From Promethearchaeota archaeon (lineage in GTDB: Archaea; Asgardarchaeota; Lokiarchaeia; Helarchaeales; RDOG01): a stretch of DNA of 64,000 bases. The stretch is from positions 1-64,000 of the forward strand of contig RDOG01000013.1 of NCBI GenBank assembly GCA_011365055.1, given 5' to 3'. Under the pieces are notes generated by a model that saw only the letters and a list, made by a program, of their open reading frames with translations, did not search any database and had not been told where the DNA came from. A program made the position numbers and the translations under genes. Positions 28,108 to 37,473 of the stretch are shown one piece after another; the first letter of the stretch is position 1, and every line of letters begins with the position of its first letter.

Positions 28108-28893
28108 ATGATCCATGGAATTTTAATAATGAATAAAGCAGGAATACCAATATATCGAGACTTTTGGATTGAACAACTTAAAGAATTAATTGGGAGCGAA
28201 TCTACAGTTTTAGTTGCTGGATTTCTTAACGCCCTTTCGATGTTTGCTAACCAATTTCACTGGGAACCATCAAAAATTCATTTTAGAGATAATAAATATA
28301 GACTTGACAATTTTGAAATTATGTTTCATGAAGAAGGCCCTTTTGTTACAGTCATTTTTTTGGATACCTATCATTTTCGCGGTCAAGTCCAATCAAAAAT
28401 CAACCTAATTTTCGATGAAGTTTTAGTTAAGTATTTAAAGAAAATGCTCTCTGAACAGCTTGTGGAGCTTTCTTTCGAAGATAAGAAATTAATAAGAGAA
28501 GTTTTTGTAAATTATAATGAAAAATCAATGATTATGGAACATATAAAACAATTAAATAAATTTGGTTTTGATTTTGTCTCAAATCCTGATATTAAAGGAA
28601 TATTTATACTTTCCCTTGATGGAGAATTGCTCTGGAATAAACAATTAAAAAAGGAAGAAATAGAATATTTATTAGAAAAAGTTCAAGCCGCTGAATTGGG
28701 CGCTTTCAAAGAAGGATCACTATTTAACATGACCCTTGATAAAATGGGGGATCCAGTAATTATCTCAGAAACAAGATCAGATCAAGTTCCCTTCATCTAT
28801 GGGTTGGTGTGTGACATCAATAGCTCTTTAGGTCCAATTGCTGCAGAGTTGGATAAAAATTTAAATAAAATATTTATAAATTCAAAAAAATAA
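28108..28893 (+). CDS. Longin-like domain protein
   Basis: The 261-residue protein opens with a strand-rich segment (IHGILIMNKAGIPIYRDF) typical of longin/roadblock-type folds, then a mixed region (FEIMFHEEGPFVTVIFLD). A second similar segment follows (IKGIFILSLDGELLWNKQL). Two longin-like modules in tandem therefore seem likely. No catalytic residues, membrane segment or cysteine cluster are visible. It resembles the gene at 14850 in size and domain order but stands alone, convergent with the S2P gene, six bases away. A regulatory partner of small GTPases is a reasonable inference, not proven. Confidence 0.6.
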   Translation: MIHGILIMNKAGIPIYRDFWIEQLKELIGSESTVLVAGFLNALSMFANQFHWEPSKIHFRDNKYRLDNFEIMFHEEGPFVTVIFLDTYHFRGQVQSKINLIFDEVLVKYLKKMLSEQLVELSFEDKKLIREVFVNYNEKSMIMEHIKQLNKFGFDFVSNPDIKGIFILSLDGELLWNKQLKKEEIEYLLEKVQAAELGAFKEGSLFNMTLDKMGDPVIISETRSDQVPFIYGLVCDINSSLGPIAAELDKNLNKIFINSKK

Positions 28894-28898
28894 AATGT

Positions 28899-30236
28899 CT
28901 AAAGCCCACCGAAAAACATGCTCCCAATTGGAATACTAAGTATAATAATACCTAAAAAGCCCAAAGCTGCTATTTTTCGTTTTTTACTTAATGGACTTAC
29001 ATCATTTTGTGGTCCAGGATGATTCAACCCTTTTGATAAAACAAGAGCTATAATTGCAAAAACAAAATTAATTATGAATAATACAACCAAGCCCGCTATT
29101 CCAACTATTTTGTAAATTTCTATATCATATCCTACAATTGTTACTTTTTTATCTCCAAAAATTGCTCTTGATACGTGTCCCCCATCTAACTGACCGACAG
29201 TCATCATGTTTAATGTTGTTAATAATAAACCCACGTATCCTGCAAAAGCGATTGGATGAAGAAATAAAAGTTGATCTGGCAAGGTATATGATTGTGCAGT
29301 TCCTGCATAAATTCCTATTGTAGTGGTGAAATTTGGAAAGAAAATCATCTCTGCAATCATCATAAGAATCATTCTAGGAAAATAGTTAGGTCCATTTAAA
29401 GCTTGATATAAGCTATCAACTGCTTCTTGACTCGTTGCTGGAAGATTAATAAATCCAATCGAATTTAAAAATTCTAAAAACCAATTTTGACGTAGTATTT
29501 GTGAATTGACAATGGTTTGCGTCAAATAATTATTCGTAGCAATTGGTTGAGTTAATCCAAAACCAATAATTATGACAATAAAAGATACTATAAACCCTAC
29601 TAGCGGTCCTGAAATTCCTACATCAAATAATTCATTTCTATTTTTTGTTGGGGACTTTTGGTTAATAACCGCTCCCATTGTCCCTAATGGAGGCATTGGA
29701 AACGGAATGAAATAAGGATATGTTGCTTCAATATTATGTTTTCTACATGCAAAAAGATGACCTGTCTCATGCAATCCTAAAATTGCTAAAATACTGATGC
29801 CATAAGCAAAGATCAAAAGTATTATGAAAGGATTTGATCCTCCATATACTGAATCAACTATTAAAAACATGGCAGATGCAAACATTACAGAAACGAAAGT
29901 TATCATAAATAATGATAAATAAAATAAATTAGAACGTTTTTTACTTGAATCAATTTTTTTTGGAACTAATAATAACAGAAGTTTCTCTTTTTCCTCATCA
30001 TTAAATTTAAAATACATGGTTTTATTTGTTTTTTGATCAAAATTTCTTAAAAATCCGAATAATAATAATTTTTCTAATTTATTATTAATTAATTTAAAAC
30101 TTTTATCTAGATCATTCCCATTTTTTAATTCTTTTTCCAATAAATAAATAGGTAAATTTGTACGTGGGTCCAAATTTGCATCTATGATCTTAAATTCTTC
30201 CTCAATTATCCTATGTATCTCGCGCATATCAAACAT
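28899..30236 (-). CDS. Site-2 protease-type membrane metalloprotease (M50)
   Basis: The 445-residue intramembrane zinc protease has HETGH (156-160) in a membrane helix and NMMTVGQLDGGH with D351 as the third metal ligand; the usual Pro of NxxPxxxLDGG is Thr here. At least six hydrophobic helices are visible (from about 100 onward). The first 95 residues form a soluble, charged cytoplasmic region, similar in layout to plant EGY and archaeal S2P homologues. The family cleaves transmembrane substrates such as anti-sigma factors or membrane-bound regulators; the substrate here is unknown. It starts at ATG 30236 and is divergent from the acetyltransferase gene. Confidence 0.92.
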   Translation of the reverse strand: MFDMREIHRIIEEEFKIIDANLDPRTNLPIYLLEKELKNGNDLDKSFKLINNKLEKLLLFGFLRNFDQKTNKTMYFKFNDEEKEKLLLLLVPKKIDSSKKRSNLFYLSLFMITFVSVMFASAMFLIVDSVYGGSNPFIILLIFAYGISILAILGLHETGHLFACRKHNIEATYPYFIPFPMPPLGTMGAVINQKSPTKNRNELFDVGISGPLVGFIVSFIVIIIGFGLTQPIATNNYLTQTIVNSQILRQNWFLEFLNSIGFINLPATSQEAVDSLYQALNGPNYFPRMILMMIAEMIFFPNFTTTIGIYAGTAQSYTLPDQLLFLHPIAFAGYVGLLLTTLNMMTVGQLDGGHVSRAIFGDKKVTIVGYDIEIYKIVGIAGLVVLFIINFVFAIIALVLSKGLNHPGPQNDVSPLSKKRKIAALGFLGIIILSIPIGSMFFGGL

Positions 30237-30370
30237 TAAAACACCAATAAAACAAAATCATTTGTATTCATTTCTACATGGTAAAAGTAAATAAATTTTA
30301 TATTAATGTTTAATAGTCAATGATTATCATTATTAGTAAAATTATGTGAACAGAATTCGGGTTGTATTAG

Positions 30371-30880
30371 GTGTCCAATCTAGGTTCAAAGCTACAATTA
30401 AATGAGTTCATTCTAAGGGAATTCGTTGAAAATGATTTGAAAACAGTAATGGAAATTAACTTGAAATGTTTACCTGAAAATTATCCAGATTTTTTCTTTC
30501 TGGGTATCCATTATAAATTTCCAAAGTCTTTTCTAGTAGTAGAGGACATTAAGATAAAAGAAATTGTCGGATATTGTATGTTTCGTGGTGAAAAAGGAGT
30601 ATCTAATTTTGGTTTGAAATGGACAAAAAAAGCTCATCTTGTCTCAATTGCAGTTCTACCTAAATATCGAAGAAAAAATATTGGAATTTCTCTCTTAAAA
30701 GAAGGTTTAAAACAACAACTTGAACATTATGAATCAAAAGAAGCCATGTTAGAAGTACGAATTTCTAATTCAGAAGCCATTGAAATGTATAAAAAATTGG
30801 GTTTTATTGTAAAAAAGAATTTGACTGGTTATTATAAAGATGGGGAAACCGCCTACCTTATGTCTAAACTTTTAGATTAA
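30371..30880 (+). CDS. GNAT N-terminal acetyltransferase (RimI/Ard1-Naa10-like)
   Basis: The 169-residue GNAT enzyme has the acetyl-CoA-binding stretch VSIAVLPKYRRKNIGISLL and the C-terminal LEVRISNSEAIEMYKKLGF followed by YYKDGETAYLM. These are typical of the Ard1/Naa10 and RimI group that acetylates protein N-termini. The function is inferred from family motifs; substrate preference cannot be read. It starts at GTG 30371 with TTAGG just upstream. A later start would cut into the fold. It is flanked by the divergent S2P gene and the convergent SNAP-JAMM gene. Confidence 0.88.
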   Translation: MSNLGSKLQLNEFILREFVENDLKTVMEINLKCLPENYPDFFFLGIHYKFPKSFLVVEDIKIKEIVGYCMFRGEKGVSNFGLKWTKKAHLVSIAVLPKYRRKNIGISLLKEGLKQQLEHYESKEAMLEVRISNSEAIEMYKKLGFIVKKNLTGYYKDGETAYLMSKLLD

Positions 30881-30903
30881 TAAAAACGAAAATTGAGGGA
30901 ATT

Positions 30904-32562
30904 TTAATTAGTTCGCAGAAAATCTTCTTTAGTATTTCTTACTATTCCTTTAATTAAGCCCTTTTGCATTAATTTTTCAAGAGTAAATTTTAATGTTCCC
31001 TCATTCAATGCAAATCGATTCATGGGAAGTGACCAAGGTAATTCTTTATTTTCTTTTACCATTTGAACAATTAAATTTTCCATATCTTGGTGCGTAATTA
31101 AGTTATCTTCTTGTAAATCCACATAAATATCTCTTATAATTCCATCCTTCTTTAATTCAGAAACTAAGTCTCTAATAAGAATTTCTGCATAACCCAATTT
31201 TTCTGAAAGTACTTTTAAGCTTACCATTTCTTTGGTTTCTTGAATGTTTCCAATGAAATCTTCAACTAAAAATTCTACTTCATCCCAAAACTCATCCGGC
31301 ATTCCAAAAACATCAAACTTAACCTCGTGATATGCGGAAGCTTCTCCTTCTGTAGGATCATTTAACCGAAAAACTTTGAATCCATAGTTCTTTTTAAATT
31401 TATCAAATTGCGTGTGATCAAAAACTAGGGCAATAGCCTTAGGATTCAGCCCAGGTCCTTGAAAACCTAATTGATTCCCAATATCTGTTGGTGAAAGAAA
31501 TAGGCTTAATCCCGGATGTGAATGGTACCATCCTACAACAAATTCTCCTGTCCCACTATCATATAAATCAGAATCAATAATTGAAGCTCTAATATAATGT
31601 TCATCTTGAAACATAAATTCCGTGGATGTTCCTGTCATAATTGGAAATGAATCGTTCACTTGAACGTCTTCACTATCTATTTTACCTATCATCCAACCAG
31701 CAGTTTCTCTCCATTGTGTTTTTGGAATTTTAGGATTAGCAAAAAATAACATGTGCAAAATTAAACTTTTAACAGCTTTGAAATTTAATCGAATACCTCC
31801 GCCTTCAACAATAGCAACTTTTTTTAATTCGATTCGTGCATCTGGATTGACTTTAAAGATGGATTCATGAAATAATCCTAATAATGCAGCTCTTAAATGA
31901 CTACCAGAAAATGCCAAGGATTGAGAATCTGGTTCTATAATATTTGTAATTACAGACTTTGCATCATCTGATTTTTTATTCAATAACAATTCAATGAACT
32001 GAGAGGTGTTAGCTCCTATTCCTTTTATTTTATACTTTTCAATTAGTTCTTTTGATTCTTTATTAACCATTTCTGCTTCTTCAGGTTTCTCTAAAAGCAT
32101 GTTAATCATTGATATATAACCATTATATAAAACAACTCTTTCTTCAACGTATTTTTTCATTATATCGTCTTCAAGCTCCGAAACTTTCTTGAAGAACTCG
32201 TTTCCTCTTATTAAAAATTTTTGAGCTGCTTCATAATTTGGATTGTCTTTGTTCTCAGCAAGTAAACAAGCAGCAATATCTCCACAACAATTTGCTACTT
32301 TTCTATAAATGTCAATTTTGTCCTCAGGAATTTGAATATTCATTGCAGTTTGAACTACTTTTTTATAACATAGAATGGCCTTTTTATATTCTTCAAGTTC
32401 TGTATAACAAGCTCCTGCACGATAAAAACAATCTACAACAATTTTTTGTAAAGCAGGTTCATTTTGTGTTTCATATTCTTTAGCAGCTGCAAGATAATCC
32501 TTTGCAGCTTCAAAAAAATCACTAAAACTTTCTTCTTTTCGAGCTTTTTTCTCCCTTTCCAT
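30904..32562 (-). CDS. SNAP/TPR-like helical repeats fused to JAMM/MPN metalloprotease and winged helix
   Basis: The 552-residue protein has three parts. Residues about 12-200 are TPR/SNAP-like helical hairpins (YLAAAKEYETQNEPA, CYKKVVQTAMN, AAQKFLIRGNEFFKKV). Residues about 240-400 form an MPN domain with a complete JAMM centre: E286, then H347-S-H349-P, S357 and D360. About 430-552 look like tandem winged helices. JAMM enzymes such as Rpn11 and Csn5 remove ubiquitin-like modifiers, so this is a likely deubiquitinase-like protease; the SNAP-like part may target it to membranes or a complex. No ubiquitin, E1 or E2 gene is in the window. The small GTPase gene ends 22 bases upstream on the same strand, suggesting an operon. 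Confidence 0.88.
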   Translation of the reverse strand: MEREKKARKEESFSDFFEAAKDYLAAAKEYETQNEPALQKIVVDCFYRAGACYTELEEYKKAILCYKKVVQTAMNIQIPEDKIDIYRKVANCCGDIAACLLAENKDNPNYEAAQKFLIRGNEFFKKVSELEDDIMKKYVEERVVLYNGYISMINMLLEKPEEAEMVNKESKELIEKYKIKGIGANTSQFIELLLNKKSDDAKSVITNIIEPDSQSLAFSGSHLRAALLGLFHESIFKVNPDARIELKKVAIVEGGGIRLNFKAVKSLILHMLFFANPKIPKTQWRETAGWMIGKIDSEDVQVNDSFPIMTGTSTEFMFQDEHYIRASIIDSDLYDSGTGEFVVGWYHSHPGLSLFLSPTDIGNQLGFQGPGLNPKAIALVFDHTQFDKFKKNYGFKVFRLNDPTEGEASAYHEVKFDVFGMPDEFWDEVEFLVEDFIGNIQETKEMVSLKVLSEKLGYAEILIRDLVSELKKDGIIRDIYVDLQEDNLITHQDMENLIVQMVKENKELPWSLPMNRFALNEGTLKFTLEKLMQKGLIKGIVRNTKEDFLRTN

Positions 32563-32583
32563 CCACTACAACCAATTTGGTTT

Positions 32584-33120
32584 TTATTTAAAGCTATAAA
32601 TCAATTGTTTTGCTAAAATCGTGAAAGCTTCATCAACTGCTATGTTTTCTTTTGCAGAAGTCTGGATAAAATTCGAGCATTCAAGTCTATTTTTTAATTT
32701 TTCTCCTTCTTCTTCTGATACTTCTTTTTTTGGGAGATCAATCTTGTTGGCAATTAATATTTTTTGATAATTTGGTTCTGTCATGTGTTCTTGTAACGCA
32801 GGTACCCATTCAGTTTCTATTCGATCATAAGTTGATTTTCTGGAGATGTCATAAACAATTATGCAACCTTGCGCTCCTTGGAAATAAACATTTTGCATTC
32901 TAGCAAATCTTTCACGTTGACCCGCGATATCCCAAAGAGTAAATTTAATCTTAGTTCCATCTTCGAGCTCTACTGTCTTTAAATAAATATTAGCTCCCAT
33001 TGTAGATTTGTATTCATCTTTAAATTGGTCTGTAACGTATTGTTTTACCAAAGACGTCTTTCCTACTGCTGGTTCTCCAATTATGATTACCTTAAAAACA
33101 TATAATGGCAATTTACTCAT
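32584..33120 (-). CDS. Rab/Ras-like small GTPase
   Basis: The 178-residue GTPase has G1 GEPAVGKT (15-22), the switch I YKSTMGANI, G3 WDIAGQ, G4 NKID and G5 TSAKEN. It is a distinct paralogue of the protein at 14292, with GEPAVGKT in place of GDGGVGKT. No C-terminal cysteine is present. The start is the ATG at 33120, because GGTGGGA lies directly before it (33124-33130), and an upstream TTG would place that motif inside the gene. It is the first gene of a probable operon with the SNAP-JAMM fusion, a pairing that suggests GTP-controlled recruitment of the protease. This is inference from order only. Confidence 0.93.
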   Translation of the reverse strand: MSKLPLYVFKVIIIGEPAVGKTSLVKQYVTDQFKDEYKSTMGANIYLKTVELEDGTKIKFTLWDIAGQRERFARMQNVYFQGAQGCIIVYDISRKSTYDRIETEWVPALQEHMTEPNYQKILIANKIDLPKKEVSEEEGEKLKNRLECSNFIQTSAKENIAVDEAFTILAKQLIYSFK

Positions 33121-33370
33121 AAATCCCACCAAATTTTTAAATTCTTGTCAAATTTCTCCTTGATAAAATTCATTAGGTATTCTTGATTCACGAAAGTCTT
33201 TTGTTAAATTGAATATATTCTTACTTAAATTCTTTTTGAATTTGAATAATAGTAATTATGTTAAATCACTTTTATAATTCATTAATATTTGAATTTATCA
33301 CATAAATTCTTTTGATTTAAATTATTAATAAAAGATAGATTGAATATTGATGAAATTCCAAGCAGGATGA

Positions 33371-33784
33371 TCATTCTGGATGTTTCTCTAATATTGCTCC
33401 GCATTTTAAACAAAATTTCAATTGGTTTGGTTGTAATTCTCCACAAATTAAACATTTTTCTAGACTTTCACTTTCTAAATATTTTAAATATTCTTCCGAA
33501 GTCAAATCTTTCTTGATTTCATAAGATGTTGTTTCAGAGAGATAAGAATTTAAATATGATGCTATTTCACTTATGCTTGAATCGCTTCCCTTAAAAATTA
33601 CAGAAACGCTATCCATTAATTCTTTAATATGAATTTCTAATACTTGATCATTTATCTTAATTTTAAGATAATTATAATTTTGGAATTGTAATAATTCGTA
33701 ATTATAAGATTCAATCCAATTTTTTACCAATTGTTCTATTTCCAAACTCGTTGCCTTATAATTAATACATTTTTCAAAGTTCAC
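33371..33784 (-). CDS. Small protein with C-terminal zinc ribbon
   Basis: The 137-residue protein is not assigned to a family. The first 100 residues form an alpha/beta region (LLQFQNYNYLKIKINDQVLEI and later SVSVIFKG) without catalytic motifs. The end carries CLICGELQPNQLKFCLKCG, a CxxC-CxxC zinc ribbon of the kind often appended to archaeal and Asgard adaptor proteins. It starts at GTG 33784. It is divergent from the MaoC-like gene and separated from the GTPase by a 250-base AT-rich stretch without visible features. Confidence 0.7.
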   Translation of the reverse strand: MNFEKCINYKATSLEIEQLVKNWIESYNYELLQFQNYNYLKIKINDQVLEIHIKELMDSVSVIFKGSDSSISEIASYLNSYLSETTSYEIKKDLTSEEYLKYLESESLEKCLICGELQPNQLKFCLKCGAILEKHPE

Positions 33785-33843
33785 GAAGTATTTTTATAAA
33801 CGGTGATTTATAAAATTTTATGAATAGAAAGAATATTAAAATT

Positions 33844-33849
33844 GGAGGT
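33844..33849 (+). promoter_or_regulatory. GGAGGT ribosome-binding site that fixes a TTG start
   Basis: GGAGGT lies seven bases before the TTG at 33857. The earlier TTG at 33842 would overlap this motif, so the later codon is the likely start of the MaoC-like protein. Confidence 0.75.
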
Positions 33850-33856
33850 ATTTTTA

Positions 33857-34339
33857 TTGATTGGGAGATATTTTGAAGAATTTGAAGAAGATGAAGTTTT
33901 TATCACTCCAAGAAGAACATTAAGAGAATCGGATCTAATAAATTTTTGTAATCTTTGTTGGTTTAATTCTTCAATGTTTTTCGATGAAATTTATGCTCAA
34001 AATGAAATGCCTTTTAAAGCTATTGTTTTTCCAGGTCCATTTATCATTCCACTTTCTGTTGGATTATTCTTAAAAATGGGATTATATGAGAAGACAATCA
34101 TTGCCCTTTTGGGTATTCAAAATATGGTTTTTAAAGCTCCGTTAAAAATTGGTGATACCATGCAAGCAGAAGTGAAAATTTTTAAAAAAATTGAATCTAA
34201 GAAATATTCTGATAGAGGAATTATGACAGTATTGTTTAATGTAAATAAAATAAAGAAAGATTTAACCAATGAGCACATAATGTCATTTGAAATGGTGCAT
34301 ATGTTAAAAAGAAAAAATTACCTATCTAAAATTACATGA
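33857..34339 (+). CDS. MaoC-like hot-dog acyl dehydratase
   Basis: The 160-residue protein starts at the TTG placed after GGAGGT, so it begins IGRYFEEFE as MaoC-like proteins do. Family residues are RTLRESDLINF, the Gly-Pro of FPGPFIIPLSVGLF and the late strand APLKIGDTMQAEVKI. The classic MaoC catalytic Asp/His (DxNPxH) is not seen; DLINFCNLCW occupies that position. It may therefore be a non-hydratase hot-dog protein or use other residues. Typical substrates are enoyl-CoA or hydroxyacyl-CoA esters. It stands alone, upstream of the UPF0182 gene on the same strand. Confidence 0.8.
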   Translation: MIGRYFEEFEEDEVFITPRRTLRESDLINFCNLCWFNSSMFFDEIYAQNEMPFKAIVFPGPFIIPLSVGLFLKMGLYEKTIIALLGIQNMVFKAPLKIGDTMQAEVKIFKKIESKKYSDRGIMTVLFNVNKIKKDLTNEHIMSFEMVHMLKRKNYLSKIT

Positions 34340-34455
34340 AATTCATGTTTTAATTTTTTAGGAATATATTATTTTTTTTTTTCATAATTCTTAACATTTA
34401 AATTTTGAAAAAAGCATCTATATTCACTTTTAATTTTTTGATGAAGGTTTTTAAA

Positions 34456-37400
34456 ATGGATGACGGAGATTCATTCAGAATCCCTGTTGAATTTGACAGG
34501 GCAAGAATTAAAAAATTGGCTAAAATCGGGGCTGTTATAGCTATACCGATTATTATAATATTAGTTGCATTGTTTTTTCTTATGGATTTTTTCATACAAA
34601 TACAAATTAATCAACAATTATATCAACTCAGACTTGGTCTTGATTGGCTAATGGTGACCTTTTTCGGAGGATTAGGTCTTTGGGCCGTACCTTTAATCAC
34701 ATTTGGTATTTTAGCCGCTTTAGTCTCTATTTGCAATCCCACGACGTCTATAAGTTTAGAATTCATTTTAAGCACTGCAAATAAAATTAGGAACATAAAT
34801 AAACAACCAATGGATGTTTTCATCTTTACAAAACCAAGCAAAAAAGCTGCTCTTCTCTGGAACTATCTCGCTATTGCCTTAGTTGGCGGCTTTTTCATAG
34901 GATGGACCATGACGAGCCTTTGGGAGTTATTATCTGGTGAAACGAGTTTAGTCAATCTTGACATGGCACTTTATACTATTAATATGACTGGCATATATTG
35001 GTATCCAAATTTAATTTTTACCGTCCTTTTATATCCCATTCAACCGTTTCTCAATATCGTTGGACCACAAACGATAAATATGGAGTATTTATATGTTTAT
35101 ATATACTTCTATTTGCCATTAATAAATTTAATATTCTTATTCTTTGTAATTAAATTAGCTTTTGACCTTGCTAAGGCTGGTATTGATAAACGTAGACAAG
35201 TATTTAACTCCCTCACGGTCTTTTCACGCATATTTTTACTGGTTGGAATTTGTCTTTTATGGGGATATTTCAATGCCCCGCTTGCTCCTTCAGAATTGGA
35301 ATTTACAACCATTGTTAGCCAATCAACCATGATTTTACTGATTGGTAGCATTGCATTTCTAATTTTAGGTGGAATTAGCGCAATTGCGGGGATTTTTATG
35401 AAACCAAGCGACAAGGACGTTAAAATAGCAGGTAGGACTTTCAATAAGACATTTTTCGTGTCTATTATACTTGCTTTATTCGTGAGTGGAATTTTTATTG
35501 TTGGATTCATAGGCGTGGGGATAAATGGTCTTTTTGCAGAAGCAAGATGGACAAGTTGGACTTGGGACGCTCATCTACAAACTGAAATTTATTGGACACG
35601 TGCAGCTGCAGGGGTTTCGGGAATTACCGAAAATTCGACTGATTGGTTAAAATCTAATACAGATATCGTTGATATGGAACATGTTCGACAATATGATCAG
35701 TATGCATCAAGAACAAAAATGGTTAATCAAATAGGAACCAATTGGGAAAATCTAGCTGATAGTGATATTGTATTTCTAAATGGAAAAGAATATTGGGTTG
35801 CACCTAGGACTATCGAAGAAACCGTTTATGAAGGTGATTTCATCAATGAACATATAAAATATTCTCATTCGCGGGGCTTTATTGCAATAAATGTGAACAC
35901 AGGTGAATTATTATCTGATAATCAAATTTATGCAGATTTTGGCGTTCATCAAAACCACTCTATTTATTTTGGTGAACTTCCAGAAAATAATTACTTTATG
36001 TTTGAGGTTCCTAAGTCACCTCCACCATTAAATTACTCAGAAATCGAAGATGTGTTCTATGATGGAACCAAAGACGTCACGTTATCTGGATTGTTTGGTT
36101 GGTGGTATATTTCTGATTGGGGTTGGAAAACTGTAGATCCCATTAATTTAGTAGTAAAAAGAAATATTCATAATAGAGTTGGAGATATGTTGCTTCCGTA
36201 CATGGAAACCGGCGATGATCCATATTTAGTATTTGATCAGGTAAACAATGATCTTTATTATGTGGTTGATATCTTACTTAATTATCCTGCATTCAGTTAT
36301 ATGCGCTCTAATATCATGCGGTGGTTAGGTATTTGTACAATTAATGTGGCAACAGGAGAAATGGAGATTTATAAAATACCAGGTGTCGATGCAAGCTTAT
36401 CTGAATTTGAATTCGTTAACGTGTATTTAAAAGCGTATAATTGGAAAACTACAATTCCTACTTGGTTAATTCCACAATTGAAATATCCAGAAACCCTTCA
36501 AGAAGAACAATTGGAAGTTCATTATAAATACCACGTTTTAGATAGCAACGAATGGAAATCTGGTGTTGATTTTTTCGAACGACCTGAATCAACTGATCTA
36601 CATCACGTTCTCTATCGATTTGGAGAACAAAATGAATTTGTAGGAACAAACATCATCGAATTCAAAAGTTCAATTGGTCAGAACTTAGCTGGTATTTATA
36701 TTAATGAATATGGAGACAAATATGGAAAAACTACATTTTTTAGAGCTGGTAACCAATCAGGTGTTTCTGATTTCATTGGTATAGATGTAGCGAGATCTTC
36801 ATTTGAACAAAGAGCATCAGAAGAATTAATTTTGATTACTGGGAAGCGATATGGTAATTTTCTTCTTTATCCTCTAGAGGGTTCTTTATGGTATGTAATA
36901 CCCGTCTATTCTGCAACAGGTGGTAATTTTGAGACGTTAAAGAAGTGCGCTCTCGTAAATGCATTTAATGGTGAAGAAGTCTACTGGGGTTCAACGGTAC
37001 AAGGTGCTTATAATGATTTAATTGGTAATAAAACATCTGATGGTAACGTAACATTATCAGTTACTACTGCAGGGACCATGAGGGAAGATATACCTTTGAA
37101 CGTGCTCGCAACAATTACAAACACGGGGAATCAGAGTTATATCGTGTTAAATGTATCAATTAATTTAAATGCATCATACATTGAAACACATAACATTTCA
37201 GTTCTTTGGAACTCGACAATTCAAACAGGAATAGATTATTTGGAACCAACTTATGATCCTGCAAATCGAACGTTTCTCATCGATAACTTTACAATGATTA
37301 CGAATGAAATAAGAGGTGTCCCATTCCAATTGTTATTAGATCAACTAGGCGGAACAAGTTTTGGATTCACATTTACCGTGCAATTATATGTGGGAACCAA

Positions 37401-37458
37401 TGCAACTGACATTCAATTAACGGAAAGTAGGACATTCAGCGTGATTTGTTACCCATAA
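34456..37458 (+). CDS. UPF0182-like large membrane protein with extracellular C-terminus
   Basis: About 1000 residues. Roughly seven membrane helices occupy the first 350. The following segment (YDQYASRTKMVNQIG, then EHIKYSHSRGFIAINVNTG, then HSIYFGELPENNYFMF) matches the conserved outer domain of UPF0182 (COG1615), a family of unknown function in bacteria and archaea. The last 130 residues add a beta-sandwich-like region with several NxT/S sites (NVSINLNASY, TITNTGNQSY), resembling CARDB-type surface domains. I prefer ATG 34456 with GAAGG upstream; TTG 34405 and ATG 34441 are alternatives. It is convergent with the 1468-residue gene. Confidence 0.82.
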   Translation: MDDGDSFRIPVEFDRARIKKLAKIGAVIAIPIIIILVALFFLMDFFIQIQINQQLYQLRLGLDWLMVTFFGGLGLWAVPLITFGILAALVSICNPTTSISLEFILSTANKIRNINKQPMDVFIFTKPSKKAALLWNYLAIALVGGFFIGWTMTSLWELLSGETSLVNLDMALYTINMTGIYWYPNLIFTVLLYPIQPFLNIVGPQTINMEYLYVYIYFYLPLINLIFLFFVIKLAFDLAKAGIDKRRQVFNSLTVFSRIFLLVGICLLWGYFNAPLAPSELEFTTIVSQSTMILLIGSIAFLILGGISAIAGIFMKPSDKDVKIAGRTFNKTFFVSIILALFVSGIFIVGFIGVGINGLFAEARWTSWTWDAHLQTEIYWTRAAAGVSGITENSTDWLKSNTDIVDMEHVRQYDQYASRTKMVNQIGTNWENLADSDIVFLNGKEYWVAPRTIEETVYEGDFINEHIKYSHSRGFIAINVNTGELLSDNQIYADFGVHQNHSIYFGELPENNYFMFEVPKSPPPLNYSEIEDVFYDGTKDVTLSGLFGWWYISDWGWKTVDPINLVVKRNIHNRVGDMLLPYMETGDDPYLVFDQVNNDLYYVVDILLNYPAFSYMRSNIMRWLGICTINVATGEMEIYKIPGVDASLSEFEFVNVYLKAYNWKTTIPTWLIPQLKYPETLQEEQLEVHYKYHVLDSNEWKSGVDFFERPESTDLHHVLYRFGEQNEFVGTNIIEFKSSIGQNLAGIYINEYGDKYGKTTFFRAGNQSGVSDFIGIDVARSSFEQRASEELILITGKRYGNFLLYPLEGSLWYVIPVYSATGGNFETLKKCALVNAFNGEEVYWGSTVQGAYNDLIGNKTSDGNVTLSVTTAGTMREDIPLNVLATITNTGNQSYIVLNVSINLNASYIETHNISVLWNSTIQTGIDYLEPTYDPANRTFLIDNFTMITNEIRGVPFQLLLDQLGGTSFGFTFTVQLYVGTNATDIQLTESRTFSVICYP

Positions 37459-37473
37459 AATTCTTCTTTTTTT

